Part shown: piece after piece, positions 8,760 to 16,476 of the stretch
Layout: every line of letters starts with the position of its first letter
Position numbering within the stretch: the first letter of the stretch is position 1
Origin: Streptomyces sp. NBC_00536
GTDB lineage: Bacteria; Actinomycetota; Actinomycetes; Streptomycetales; Streptomycetaceae
Assembly: GCF_036346295.1 (NCBI RefSeq)
Contig: NZ_CP107819.1
Coordinates: forward strand, 992,001-1,056,000
DNA: 64,000 nt
Direction: 5' to 3'
Program-made: the position numbers and the translations under genes
The notes under the pieces: model-generated
Seen by the model: the letters and a program-made list of their open reading frames with translations, nothing else
Database searches by the model: none
What the model was told of the DNA's origin: nothing

Positions 8760-10052
8760 TCAGGCGTGCAGGGTCGCCGAGCGGCGCGGGATCGCGAAGG
8801 CGTCCAGCTCGGCGCGGGTCAGGCCGGTCAGGGCGGTGACCTCCTCGGCGCCGACCGCGCCGCAGTCCAGGCCGCGGACCAGGTAGCCGGCCAGGGCCTT
8901 GGCGGTGGCGGGCTCGTCCATCACGTCGCCCTCGATCTTGGCGACGTAGGCCTTCAGACGCGCGGCGGCGGCTTCCAGGCCCTCGCGGTAGAAGGTGAAG
9001 ACGGCCGCGTAGCGGGTCGGCAGGTGCGCCGGGTGCATGTCCCAGCCCTGGTAGTAGGCGCGGGCCAGGGCGCGGCGGGTGAGGCCGTAGTGCAGCTTCC
9101 ACGCCTCGTGCACGTGCTCGGTGGTGCCGATCGGCAGCACGTTGGTCGAGCCGTCCGAGACGCGTACGCCGGTGCCCGCGGCCGCGACCTGCATGATCGC
9201 CTTGGCGTGGTCGGCGGCCGGGTGGTCGCTGGACTGGTAGGCGGCGGAGACGCCGACGCAGGCGCTGTAGTCGAAGGTGCCGTAGTGCAGGCCGGTGGCG
9301 CGGCCCTTCGAGGCCTCGATCATCCGGGCCACGGTGGCGGTGCCGTCGGAGGCGAGGATGGACTGGCTGGTCTCGATCTGGATCTCGAAGCCGATCCGGC
9401 CCGGGCGCAGGCCGCGGGCGGTCTCGAAGGCTTCGAGCAGCTTGACGAAGGCGCTGACCTGCTCGGCGTAGGTCACCTTGGGGAGGGTGAGGACGAGCCC
9501 GTCGGGCAGGCCGCCGTGCTCCAGCAGGCCCGAGAGGAAGATGTCGGTGGTGCGGATGCCGCGGTCGCGGACGTTGGACTCCATGCACTTCATGCGGATG
9601 CCCATGTAGGGCGCGTTGGTGCCGTTGGAGAAGGCTTCCGAGACGAGGCGGGCGGCGCGGGCCGCGGCCTGGTCCTCCTCCTCGTCGGAGCGGACGCCGA
9701 AGCCGTCCTCGAAGTCGACGCGGAGGTCCTCGATGGGCTCGCTGAGGAGCTTGGCGCGCACGCGGTCGTAGACCGGCAGGGCCAGTTCGTCGCTGATGCC
9801 GAGTACCTTGGCGAAGGTGGCCGCGTCCGGGGCGTGCTCGTCGAGCGCGGCGAGGGCCTGGTCGCCCCAGGAGCGGATGGTGTCCGCGGCGAAGACGTCA
9901 CCGGGGACGTAGACCGTGTGGATGGGCTGGCGGGTGCCGGGGTCGCCCGGGTAGTGGCGCGCGAGTTCCGCGTCCACCGGCGCGAGGGAGGCGCTGATGC
10001 CCTCGCTGACCGCGCCTGCGAGGCTTGTCGCCACCTTCTCCTGCTGACCCAT
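8760..10052 (-). CDS. DUF6986 family protein, HpcH/citrate-lyase-beta-like
   Basis: 430 aa. The fold is related to the HpcH/HpaI aldolase and CitE/malate-synthase group: RVDFEDGFG near residue 134, LPKVTY near 208, and FEIQIETSQSI near 240, corresponding to the metal and substrate regions of CitE-like enzymes. The reaction has not been established for this family; cleavage or formation of a C-C bond in a 2-oxo- or hydroxy-acid is plausible. The ATG at 10052 has an AGAGGAGAG site. The upstream region holds a strong promoter and two IclR-type dyads, which hints at induction by a purine- or glyoxylate-pathway compound. Confidence 0.85.
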   Translation of the reverse strand: MGQQEKVATSLAGAVSEGISASLAPVDAELARHYPGDPGTRQPIHTVYVPGDVFAADTIRSWGDQALAALDEHAPDAATFAKVLGISDELALPVYDRVRAKLLSEPIEDLRVDFEDGFGVRSDEEEDQAAARAARLVSEAFSNGTNAPYMGIRMKCMESNVRDRGIRTTDIFLSGLLEHGGLPDGLVLTLPKVTYAEQVSAFVKLLEAFETARGLRPGRIGFEIQIETSQSILASDGTATVARMIEASKGRATGLHYGTFDYSACVGVSAAYQSSDHPAADHAKAIMQVAAAGTGVRVSDGSTNVLPIGTTEHVHEAWKLHYGLTRRALARAYYQGWDMHPAHLPTRYAAVFTFYREGLEAAAARLKAYVAKIEGDVMDEPATAKALAGYLVRGLDCGAVGAEEVTALTGLTRAELDAFAIPRRSATLHA

Positions 10053-10068
10053 CGTGCACTCTCCTCTT

Positions 10069-10131
10069 TTCCGCTACACGGAAGCATTGATCCGCATAGC
10101 AGAATTTAGTCAGCACATTCCGCTCCGTCAA
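10069..10131 (-). promoter_or_regulatory. Promoter and two IclR-like boxes before the DUF6986 gene
   Basis: On the minus strand, -35 TTGACG (10131-10126) and -10 TAAATT (10108-10103) are 17 bases apart. Downstream lie two similar dyads, TTCTGCTATGCGGAT (10104-10090) and TTCCGTGTAGCGGAA (10083-10069), with centres 21 bp apart, two helical turns. TTCCG-N5-CGGAA resembles AllR/IclR-type operators that control allantoin and glyoxylate genes in Streptomyces. Confidence 0.6.
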
Positions 10132-10150
10132 TGGTTGCCGGAAACAGCAC

Positions 10151-10183
10151 GGGGCCGCGTGGCGAGAGTCACCACGCGGCCCC
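10151..10183 (-). terminator. Terminator after etfBA
   Basis: Perfect 12-bp stem GGGGCCGCGTGG/CCACGCGGCCCC with a 9-base loop, about 50 bases past the etfA stop. Confidence 0.85.
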
Positions 10184-10234
10184 GGGGCACAACGTCTACG
10201 CAGGTCAGGTCCGGTCGGAGACCGGGACCCGGGT

Positions 10235-11197
10235 TCAGCCCTTGCGGGCCTGGATCTCTTCGGTCAGCTGCGGGACGACGGCGAAGAGGTCGCCGACCAC
10301 GCCGTAGTCGACCAGGTCGAAGATCGGGGCCTCGGAGTCCTTGTTGATGGCCACGATGGTCTTCGAGGTCTGCATGCCGGCGCGGTGCTGGATCGCGCCG
10401 GAGATGCCCGAGGCGATGTACAGCTGCGGGGAGACCGACTTGCCGGTCTGGCCGACCTGGTTGGAGTGCGGGTACCAGCCGGCGTCCACGGCGGCGCGGG
10501 AGGCACCGACGGCCGCACCGAGCGAGTCGGCGAGCGCCTCGATGATGTGGAAGTTCTCGGCGCCGTTGACGCCGCGGCCGCCGGAGACCACGATCGCGGC
10601 CTCGGTCAGCTCCGGGCGGCCGGTCGACTCGCGCGGGGTGCGGGAGACGACCTTGGTGCCGGTGGCCAGCGCACCGAAGGTGACGGCGAGCGCCTCGACG
10701 GCGCCCGCGGCCGGGGCGGCCTCGACCGGAGCCGAGTTCGGCTTGACGGTGATGACCGGAGTGCCCTTGGAGACACGGGACTTGGTGGTGAAGGACGCGG
10801 CGAAAGCGGCCTGCGTCGCGACCGGACCCTCGTCACCCGCCTCCAGGTCGACGGCGTCCGTGATGATGCCGGAGCCGATGCGGACGGCCAGGCGGGCCGC
10901 GATCTCCTTGCCCTCGGCGGAGGAGGGGACGAGCACGGCCACCGGGGAAACGGCGTCGTAAGCAGCCTGGAGCGCGTCCACCTTCGGTACGACGAGGTAC
11001 TCGGTGAACTCGGGGGCGTCGGCGGTGAGGACCTTGACCGCACCGTGCTCGGCGAGCACGGCGGCGGTGTCGGCGGCGCCGGCGCCCAGGGCGACGGCGA
11101 CGGGCTCGCCGATGCGGCGGGCCAGCGTCAGCAGTTCGAGGGTGGGCTTGCGGACGGCGCCGTCCACGTGGTCGACGTAGACGAGGACTTCAGCCAT
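10235..11197 (-). CDS. etfA: Electron transfer flavoprotein subunit alpha
   Basis: 320-aa FAD-binding subunit of ETF, which takes electrons from acyl-CoA and other dehydrogenases and passes them to the membrane quinone pool. The C-terminal FAD domain shows the family signature [12 protein letters not shown] near residue 206, then [20 protein letters not shown] and [18 protein letters not shown]. The N terminus ([18 protein letters not shown]) is normal and an AGGAG precedes the ATG. It lies 70 bases after etfB in the same operon, followed by a strong terminator. Confidence 0.97.
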   Translation of the reverse strand: MAEVLVYVDHVDGAVRKPTLELLTLARRIGEPVAVALGAGAADTAAVLAEHGAVKVLTADAPEFTEYLVVPKVDALQAAYDAVSPVAVLVPSSAEGKEIAARLAVRIGSGIITDAVDLEAGDEGPVATQAAFAASFTTKSRVSKGTPVITVKPNSAPVEAAPAAGAVEALAVTFGALATGTKVVSRTPRESTGRPELTEAAIVVSGGRGVNGAENFHIIEALADSLGAAVGASRAAVDAGWYPHSNQVGQTGKSVSPQLYIASGISGAIQHRAGMQTSKTIVAINKDSEAPIFDLVDYGVVGDLFAVVPQLTEEIQARKG

Positions 11198-11267
11198 GGG
11201 GTTAGCTCCTGCGAAAGCGAAGTAGTCAGGGGAGGTGGGGCGTGACCGTGAGGTGCGGCCGAAGCTC

Positions 11268-12053
11268 TTAGATGAACTTCTGCTCCGCGAGGAAGCCGGC
11301 CAGCTGCTTGCCGCCCTCGCCCTCGTCCTTGACGATCGTGCCGGCGGTGCGGGCCGGGCGCTGCGCCGCGGAGTCGACCGTGGTCCAGGAGCCCTCCAGG
11401 CCGACCTCGTCCGCCTCGATCTCCAGGTCGGACAGGTCCCAGGCCTCGACCGGCTTCTTCTTGGCGGCCATGATGCCCTTGAAGGACGGGTAGCGGGCCT
11501 CGCCCGACTGGTCCGTCACGGACACGAGGGCCGGCAGGGAGGCTTCGAGCTGCTCGCTCGCGGTGTCGCCGTCGCGGCGGCCCGTCACGGTGCCGTCCTC
11601 GACCTTGACCTCCGAGAGCAGGGTGACCTGCGGGACGCCCAGGCGCTCGGCCAGGATCGCCGGGAGGACGGCCATGGTGCCGTCGGTGGAGGCCATGCCC
11701 GTGATGACCAGGTCGTAACCGGCCTTCTCGATGGCCTTGGCGAGCACCAGCGAGGTGCCCATCACGTCGGTGCCGTGCAGATCGTCGTCCTCGACGTGGA
11801 TCGCCTTGTCAGCGCCCATGGACAGCGCCTTGCGCAGCGCGTCCTTGGCGTCCTCGGGGCCCACCGTCAGGACGGTGATCTCCGCGTCGTCGGCCTCGTC
11901 GGCGATCTGCAGCGCCTGCTCGACGGCGTACTCGTCGAGCTCCGACAGCAGCCCGTCGACGTCGTCGCGGTCGACGGTCAGGTCATCGGCGAAGTGCCGG
12001 TCGCCGGTGGCGTCGGGCACGTACTTCACACAGACAACGATCCTCAAGCTCAC
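11268..12053 (-). CDS. etfB: Electron transfer flavoprotein subunit beta
   Basis: 261 aa, the AMP-binding partner of EtfA. The N terminus MSLRIVVCVKYVPDATGDRH and the segment LVITGMASTDGTMAVLPAIL are family signatures. The GTG at 12053 was chosen because TAGGAG precedes it at good spacing and the conserved RIVVCVK then begins at residue 4; the open frame extends further upstream without conservation. First gene of the etfBA operon. Confidence 0.96.
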   Translation of the reverse strand: MSLRIVVCVKYVPDATGDRHFADDLTVDRDDVDGLLSELDEYAVEQALQIADEADDAEITVLTVGPEDAKDALRKALSMGADKAIHVEDDDLHGTDVMGTSLVLAKAIEKAGYDLVITGMASTDGTMAVLPAILAERLGVPQVTLLSEVKVEDGTVTGRRDGDTASEQLEASLPALVSVTDQSGEARYPSFKGIMAAKKKPVEAWDLSDLEIEADEVGLEGSWTTVDSAAQRPARTAGTIVKDEGEGGKQLAGFLAEQKFI

Positions 12054-12162
12054 GCCGGCTCTCCTACTGCATCGTCTTTTCTGGTGCTGCCTTGATGCAG
12101 GCAGCATAGGCGCCTTGTCGGGCCGATCCCGGTCGGGGCGGCCCGCGCTCCGATGGGAATGT

Positions 12163-12174
12163 TACTCGTCAGTA
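12163..12174. promoter_or_regulatory. Possible operator TACT-N4-AGTA upstream of etfB
   Basis: A short dyad about 110 bases upstream of etfB in an otherwise gene-free 200-base region. Fatty-acid regulators of the TetR FadR type use similar TTAC...GTAA sites, which would suit ETF, but the dyad is short and could be chance. Confidence 0.25.
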
Positions 12175-12255
12175 CACCCTGGGTTTCCCCCGGTTGCAAG
12201 GCCGGTGAACTGTGACCTTGCCAACGCCGGACGAAGGCGTCCCAGCAGGGACGAT

Positions 12256-12807
12256 TCAGTCCCGCAACGCGTTGAAGCGTCCCTGGTGGTAGAGCAGGGG
12301 GCGGCCTTCCCCGGCGGGGTCCCCGGCAACCGCCTCCGCGATGATCACCCGGTGCGCGCCCGCCGGTACGCGGGCCACGATCCGGCAGACCAGCCACGCC
12401 AGGACGCCGTCCAGCAGCGGCACCCCGTGCGGTCCCGCGGCCCAGTCGGTGGCCGGACCGAAACGGTCGGCCCCGGTCCGGGAGAACAGTCCGGCGAGCT
12501 CCCGCTGGTGCTCGCCGAGTATGTGGACCCCGACGTGCTCGGAGTCGCGTATCGCGGGCCAGCTGGAGGACCCGGTGCCGATCGTGAAGGAGAGCAGCGG
12601 AGGGTCGGCGGAGACGGAGTTGAGCGAGGTGGCGGTGAATCCCGCCGGGCGGCCGCCGCTCACGGAGGTGATCACCGCGACTCCGGCGGCGTGCTGCCGG
12701 AAGACGGAGCGCAGCAGGTCGGGCGAGCCGGGCAGGACGGGGCCGGGGGCCGCCTTGGCGGCGTCCGTGGTGGTGTCCGTGGCGGTGGTGGCGGTCAGCG
12801 CCGTCAT
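12256..12807 (-). CDS. Flavin reductase family protein
   Basis: 183-aa FMN-binding split-barrel protein. After a Thr/Ala-rich tail, residues 30 onward read LLRSVFRQHAAGVAVITSV, then GFTATSLNSVSADPPLLSFT, the standard flavin reductase (HpaC/SsuE-partner type) core, and it ends ALRD. Such enzymes use NAD(P)H to supply reduced FMN or FAD to a monooxygenase or a desulfonation system. An AAGGAAGAG site precedes the ATG. The gene is preceded by a 26-codon leader peptide ORF with a cysteine codon near its end, suggesting control by sulfur amino acid supply. Confidence 0.9.
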   Translation of the reverse strand: MTALTATTATDTTTDAAKAAPGPVLPGSPDLLRSVFRQHAAGVAVITSVSGGRPAGFTATSLNSVSADPPLLSFTIGTGSSSWPAIRDSEHVGVHILGEHQRELAGLFSRTGADRFGPATDWAAGPHGVPLLDGVLAWLVCRIVARVPAGAHRVIIAEAVAGDPAGEGRPLLYHQGRFNALRD

Positions 12808-12872
12808 CGGTATGTCTCTTCCTTCTGCAGCGTCGTCTGCCCCGGCCGGGTCGCCGGAGGGGGTTGGGGTGA

Positions 12873-12953
12873 TCAGTGGCCCCGACAGCGCGCGCTCGCG
12901 TACCGGACCAGGTCGACGTGGACCCGTCCGTAAAGCAGGAGTTCGTACCGCAT
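12873..12953 (-). CDS. HVDL-type leader peptide (putative cysteine attenuator)
   Basis: A 26-codon ORF, MRYELLLYGRVHVDLVRYAS followed by ARCRGH, ends 65 bases before the flavin reductase start. It matches the actinobacterial leader peptides with an HVDL core, Arg/Ala/Ser and a late Cys, annotated upstream of sulfur-metabolism genes. The single TGT cysteine codon lies four codons before the TGA stop. There is no SD site; the promoter places transcription start at the ATG, which is usual for this group. A G-rich/C-rich stretch capable of pairing (12841-12872) follows, fitting transcription or translation attenuation when cysteinyl-tRNA is short. Sequence and context agree, but regulation is inferred. 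Confidence 0.75.
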   Translation of the reverse strand: MRYELLLYGRVHVDLVRYASARCRGH

Positions 12954-12959
12954 GCCGCC

Positions 12960-12989
12960 AGACTGGCGATCTCCGGCGCGCGCAGTCAA
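12960..12989 (-). promoter_or_regulatory. Promoter of the leader peptide and flavin reductase
   Basis: -35 TTGACT (12989-12984), 18-base spacer, -10 CAGTCT (12965-12960), then six bases to the leader ATG, predicting a leaderless transcript. Confidence 0.5.
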
Positions 12990-13044
12990 GCGGCAGCGGC
13001 CAGATGTCGGGCGCGTCACGCTCCGTGGGGGCGCGCGCACCGGT

Positions 13045-13398
13045 TCACACCGCCGCGCCGAGCGCCGCGATCACGTCCGCCTTGCGCGGCATCCCGGCGG
13101 CCCGCCGCACGATCCGGCCCGTCGCGTCCAGGACGAGCACGGTCGGGGTCTTCTCGACGGCCAGCTCGCGGACCAGCGCGAGGTGGTCCTCGGCGTCGAT
13201 CTCGATGTGCGCGACGCCCTCGACCATGGCCGCGACCTCGGCGAGGATGCGGCGGGTGGCCCGGCAGGGCTGGCAGAACGCGCTGGAGAACTGGACCAGG
13301 GTGGCCCGCTCCCCCGGTTCGGCGCCCAGCTCGGCGCGCCCCAGCCGCCGCTCGCCGGACCGCGGCACCGGCCCTTCGCCCTGCTCCCGCACGTGCAC
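13045..13398 (-). CDS. Thioredoxin family protein
   Basis: 117 aa with a thioredoxin fold: LVQFSSAFCQPCRATRRILA carries the redox pair CQPC at about residues 43-46, and KTPTVLVLDATGRIVRRAAG contains the cis-proline. Canonical thioredoxin has WCGPC; here the tryptophan is Phe and the motif is CQPC, so the redox potential and partner differ. The GTG start has ACGGGA upstream. The charged 30-residue N terminus is unconserved. It lies upstream of the leader peptide and flavin reductase on the same strand. Confidence 0.85.
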   Translation of the reverse strand: MHVREQGEGPVPRSGERRLGRAELGAEPGERATLVQFSSAFCQPCRATRRILAEVAAMVEGVAHIEIDAEDHLALVRELAVEKTPTVLVLDATGRIVRRAAGMPRKADVIAALGAAV

Positions 13399-13410
13399 TC
13401 CCGTCTGCGC

Positions 13411-13465
13411 GATCGTCGGTCGTTCATCGGTCGATCGTCGGCCCGTTCGCCGACCCGATCGTCGG
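13411..13465. repeat. Three GATCGTCGG repeats between divergent genes
   Basis: GATCGTCGG starts at 13411, 13433 and 13457, separated by 22 and 24 bases (about two helical turns), in the divergent region between the thioredoxin and acyltransferase genes. Could be a phased binding array or drifted repeats. Confidence 0.4.
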
Positions 13466-13616
13466 CTCGACCGACTGCGTGATCATCCGACCGTACGGTG
13501 ATCCGAGCGCCCCCGGGGTGCGCCCCATTCCCGGCGTGACAAGAATCTCTCCTGGTCGGGGCGTCTGGACTGGCCACCGGGGCGGGTATGGGGCACGATC
13601 CCCATGGCTACGTACC

Positions 13617-13628
13617 TACGATGGCGTA
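13617..13628. promoter_or_regulatory. Possible operator TACG-N4-CGTA before the acyltransferase
   Basis: A dyad with further TACG/CGTA-like words on both sides (13611-13635), 49 bases upstream of the acyltransferase ATG. A lipid-metabolism regulator site is plausible; the binder is unknown. Confidence 0.35.
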
Positions 13629-13676
13629 ACTTACGGCCGGGAGAACCTCCCCAGGCAGAAAGCGGGGTCTCCCCAC

Positions 13677-14399
13677 ATGGCTGAGTTCGTCTACCCCCCG
13701 GTGATCGGCGCGGCGCACACGCTGTTCAAGGCGCTGGACGTCCGCATCGACATGAAGGGCACCGAGAACATCCCCCGCAAGGGCGGCGCGGTGCTCGTCT
13801 CCAACCACGTCGGGTACCTCGACTTCATCTTCGCCGGGCTGACGGCGCGGCCCTCAAAGCGGCTGGTCCGCTTCATGGCCAAGGAGTCGGTGTTCCGCCA
13901 CAAGGTGTCCGGTCCGCTGATGCGCGCGATGAAGCACATCCCGGTGGACCGTACGCAGGGTGAGCAGGCCTACCAGCTCGCCCTCGACTCGCTGCGCGGC
14001 GGCGAGATCATCGGGGTGTTCCCCGAGGCGACGATCTCGCAGTCCTTCACGCTGAAGAGCTTCAAGTCCGGTGCGGCCCGGATGGCGCAGGAGGCCGGGG
14101 TCCCGCTGATCCCGGTGGCCCTGTGGGGCACCCAGCGGATGTGGACCAAGGGCCACCCGAAGGACCTCAAGCGCAGCCACATCCCCGTGACGATGCGGGT
14201 GGGCGAGCCGATGGAGGCTCCGACCGACCAGTTCGCCGGGGCCATCACGCGGCGGCTGCGCGAGCGCGTGCAGGAGCTGCTGGAGGCGGCCCAGCGGGCG
14301 TACCCGGCGAAGCCGAGGGGCGCGGAGGACTCGTGGTGGCTGCCGGCGCACCTCGGCGGTACGGCGCCCACCCCGGCCCAGGTCCGCGAGGCGGGCTGA
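13677..14399 (+). CDS. 1-acyl-sn-glycerol-3-phosphate acyltransferase family protein
   Basis: 240-aa PlsC-type acyltransferase that transfers an acyl chain to lysophosphatidate or a related glycerolipid at the membrane. The catalytic HX4D block is VSNHVGYLDFIFAG near residue 45; the phosphate-binding block is GVFPEATISQSF near 115. No SD is obvious before ATG 13677, but the conserved region starts at once and upstream in-frame sequence is unconserved. A dyad lies upstream. It precedes an MFS transporter gene by about 100 bases. Confidence 0.9.
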   Translation: MAEFVYPPVIGAAHTLFKALDVRIDMKGTENIPRKGGAVLVSNHVGYLDFIFAGLTARPSKRLVRFMAKESVFRHKVSGPLMRAMKHIPVDRTQGEQAYQLALDSLRGGEIIGVFPEATISQSFTLKSFKSGAARMAQEAGVPLIPVALWGTQRMWTKGHPKDLKRSHIPVTMRVGEPMEAPTDQFAGAITRRLRERVQELLEAAQRAYPAKPRGAEDSWWLPAHLGGTAPTPAQVREAG

Positions 14400-14500
14400 C
14401 CGACCCGGGACCGACCGGTCCCGGTCCCGGCCGCCCTCCGCGGCTGCCTCTGTCCCCCCTCCACCCCCGCGGGGTACGGTCGCGACCGGGGGGTGGCCGT

Positions 14501-15760
14501 ATGCGCGGCTTCAAGCGGTACCTGGCCGCGGCACTGGCCGGACGGTTCGCATCCGAGGGGATGGGGATCGCGCTGGTGCTGCTGGCCCTGGAGCGGACCG
14601 GGAGCGCCGCCGACGGCGCGTTCATCCTGACCGCCTGGCTGGCCCCGCACGTGCTGGCGGCCCCGCTCGCGGGAGCCGCCGCCGCGCGGACCCCACGTCC
14701 CCGGCTCTTCCACGTGGGCGCGCTCGTGTGCTTCACGCTGGCCGTGGCGGCCCTGTCGGTGCTGGTGGGCCGGGCCCCGGTCGCGGTGGTCATCGCGGTG
14801 GCGGTGGCCGGGGGCAGTTGCGGGCCGATGGTGACGGGCGGGCTGTCCAGCCTGGTGGCCTCGCTGGTCCCGGCGGGCGCCGGGCGCGACCGGGCGTACG
14901 CCTGGGACGCGGCGACGTACAACGCGGCGGGCGTGAGCGCCCCGGCCGTGGTGAGCCTGATCGCCGCGCTCGGTTCGGCGGGCCCGGCCATGGCCGCGCT
15001 GGCCTGTTCGGGCGCGGTGGCCGCCGTGCTGGCCGCCCTGCTTCCGTACGAGGATCCCCGCGCCCGCGCTCAGATCGCCGGGCCCCGGCCCACCGCGGGC
15101 GGCGGGTTCGCCGCCCTGTGGCGGGTCCGCGAGCTGCGGGCGGTCTCCGCGGCCACCACCCTGGCCTTCGTCGGCATCGGCGCGCTGAGCACCACCGCGG
15201 TCCTGCTCACGGTGAGCCTCGGCGCCCCCGGGGCCGGGGGCGCCCTGATGACGGCCTTCGCCGTGGGCGCGCTCTCGGGGTCGCTGCTGCTGGCCCGGCG
15301 GCGGGCCTCCGGGCGGGCGGACGATCCGGGGCGGCTGGTCCGCTGGGCGCTGGCCGGTACCGGAGTCGTGCTGACCGGGGCCGCGTTCGCGCCCACCGTG
15401 CCGCTGGCCGCGGCTTGCTTCGCCCTGGCCGGGCTGTGCGACGGGCCGCTGCTGACGGCGACGCTGCGGATCCGGGCCGAGCACGCGCCGGACGCGGTGC
15501 GGGCCCAGGTGTTCACCCTGGGCGCCGGGCTGAAGATCACCGCCGCGGCCGCCGGGGCCGCCCTGGTGGGCCTCGCGGCGGCCTGGCCGCCCTGGACGCT
15601 GGTCCTCGGCATCGCCGCCCTCCAGCTGGCTGCCGCGCTCCTGCACCGGGTGACCGCGGGCCCGCGCACCCCCGCCGCCAAGCCGGTCCCGGCGCCGTCC
15701 GCGCCGTCCGCTCCGGCCGTCGCGCCGGTCACCCCGCAGGACGCCCCCACCAGGCCGTAG
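14501..15760 (+). CDS. MFS transporter
   Basis: 419-aa integral membrane protein with about 12 hydrophobic helices and a Pro/Ala-rich cytoplasmic tail of some 35 residues (PVPAPSAPSAPAVAPVTPQD). The first half contains GRFASEGMGIALVLLALERT, and loops carry Arg-rich segments (ARTPRPR, ARRRASGRADD) as in efflux permeases. The substrate is unknown. ATG 14501 was chosen because the first helix follows directly; the upstream frame overlaps the acyltransferase gene. No regulator is adjacent. Confidence 0.85.
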   Translation: MRGFKRYLAAALAGRFASEGMGIALVLLALERTGSAADGAFILTAWLAPHVLAAPLAGAAAARTPRPRLFHVGALVCFTLAVAALSVLVGRAPVAVVIAVAVAGGSCGPMVTGGLSSLVASLVPAGAGRDRAYAWDAATYNAAGVSAPAVVSLIAALGSAGPAMAALACSGAVAAVLAALLPYEDPRARAQIAGPRPTAGGGFAALWRVRELRAVSAATTLAFVGIGALSTTAVLLTVSLGAPGAGGALMTAFAVGALSGSLLLARRRASGRADDPGRLVRWALAGTGVVLTGAAFAPTVPLAAACFALAGLCDGPLLTATLRIRAEHAPDAVRAQVFTLGAGLKITAAAAGAALVGLAAAWPPWTLVLGIAALQLAAALLHRVTAGPRTPAAKPVPAPSAPSAPAVAPVTPQDAPTRP

Positions 15761-15776
15761 AGAGCCGGGGAGCCCC

Positions 15777-16391
15777 CTACAGCCCCTTCGGGAGCAGGTC
15801 CCAGAGGGCCTTGCGGTCCGGGGCGGTGCGCAGGGCGTGCAGCACGGGCGCGGGCGGGGCAGCGTACAGGGTGGGGTAGTCGGTCTCGCCCAGCTCCGTG
15901 CGGACGGGGAAGGCGAGGCGCTCGGTGTCCAGCGAGAACCGGGCGTCCACGCCCGGCTTGTTGCCGCGCGGGTCGAGCCGGGACCAGCCGGCGCGGCCGG
16001 GCAGCCGCAGGGCGATCAGGCCGTGGACGACCGCGCCGGAGCCGTCGGCTTCGTCGCCGAGGAGCTGGTAGCAGAGCCCGGCCGGGATGTCCCGGGCGCG
16101 CAGCAGGGCGGCCAGGGCGTGGGACTTGGCGTAGCAGATGCCGGTGCGCAGGCTCAGGACGTCGGAGGCCCGCCAGGTGACGCGGAGGTCGTCGGCGTCG
16201 TTCGAGTGCGGGATGGTGTCGCGGACGAACGCGAAGGCGGCCTCGGCGTATGAATATGCGTCGCCGGTGTCGGCCCAGAGGTCGGCGGCGGTCTCCTGGA
16301 CGAGCGGGTGGCCATGGTCAATGACCTCATCGGCCGCCAGATAGGGCGGGAGGCCCGGATGTTCCTGAATCAGTTCCATGATCGGGAGCAT
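15777..16391 (-). CDS. Transglutaminase-like domain protein
   Basis: 204-aa protein of the transglutaminase/cysteine-peptidase-like fold. The catalytic triad is visible: Cys in RTGICYAKSHALAALLRAR near residue 86, His in VVHGLIALRLPGR near 125, Asp in SRLDPRGNK near 142. Such small cytoplasmic members have unknown substrates, acting as peptidases or amidases. The ATG at 16391 is chosen over an upstream GTG and an internal ATG because GGTGGGGGG sits seven bases before it. That ribosome site lies inside the 3' arm of a long palindrome. Confidence 0.85.
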   Translation of the reverse strand: MLPIMELIQEHPGLPPYLAADEVIDHGHPLVQETAADLWADTGDAYSYAEAAFAFVRDTIPHSNDADDLRVTWRASDVLSLRTGICYAKSHALAALLRARDIPAGLCYQLLGDEADGSGAVVHGLIALRLPGRAGWSRLDPRGNKPGVDARFSLDTERLAFPVRTELGETDYPTLYAAPPAPVLHALRTAPDRKALWDLLPKGL

Positions 16392-16394
16392 AGG

Positions 16395-16438
16395 TATACC
16401 CCCCACCGTAAGTCTATAGATTTACGGTGGGGGGTATA
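16395..16438 (-). promoter_or_regulatory. 44-bp near-perfect palindrome covering the SD of the transglutaminase gene
   Basis: Arms of 17 bp match perfectly (16395-16411 with 16422-16438) and the central ten bases, with CTATAG, extend the dyad. It lies between the threonine aldolase stop and the transglutaminase start. In the mRNA, the 3' arm contains GGTGGGGGG, the only good SD for the ATG at 16391, so folding would hide the ribosome site. It may equally act as a terminator for the upstream operon or as a DNA operator; the TATACCCCCC half-site resembles metal-sensor CsoR-type operators. Confidence 0.7.
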
Positions 16439-16476
16439 TCCATACACTCGGTCCCGAGCCGGGAGGAAGAGACGGC

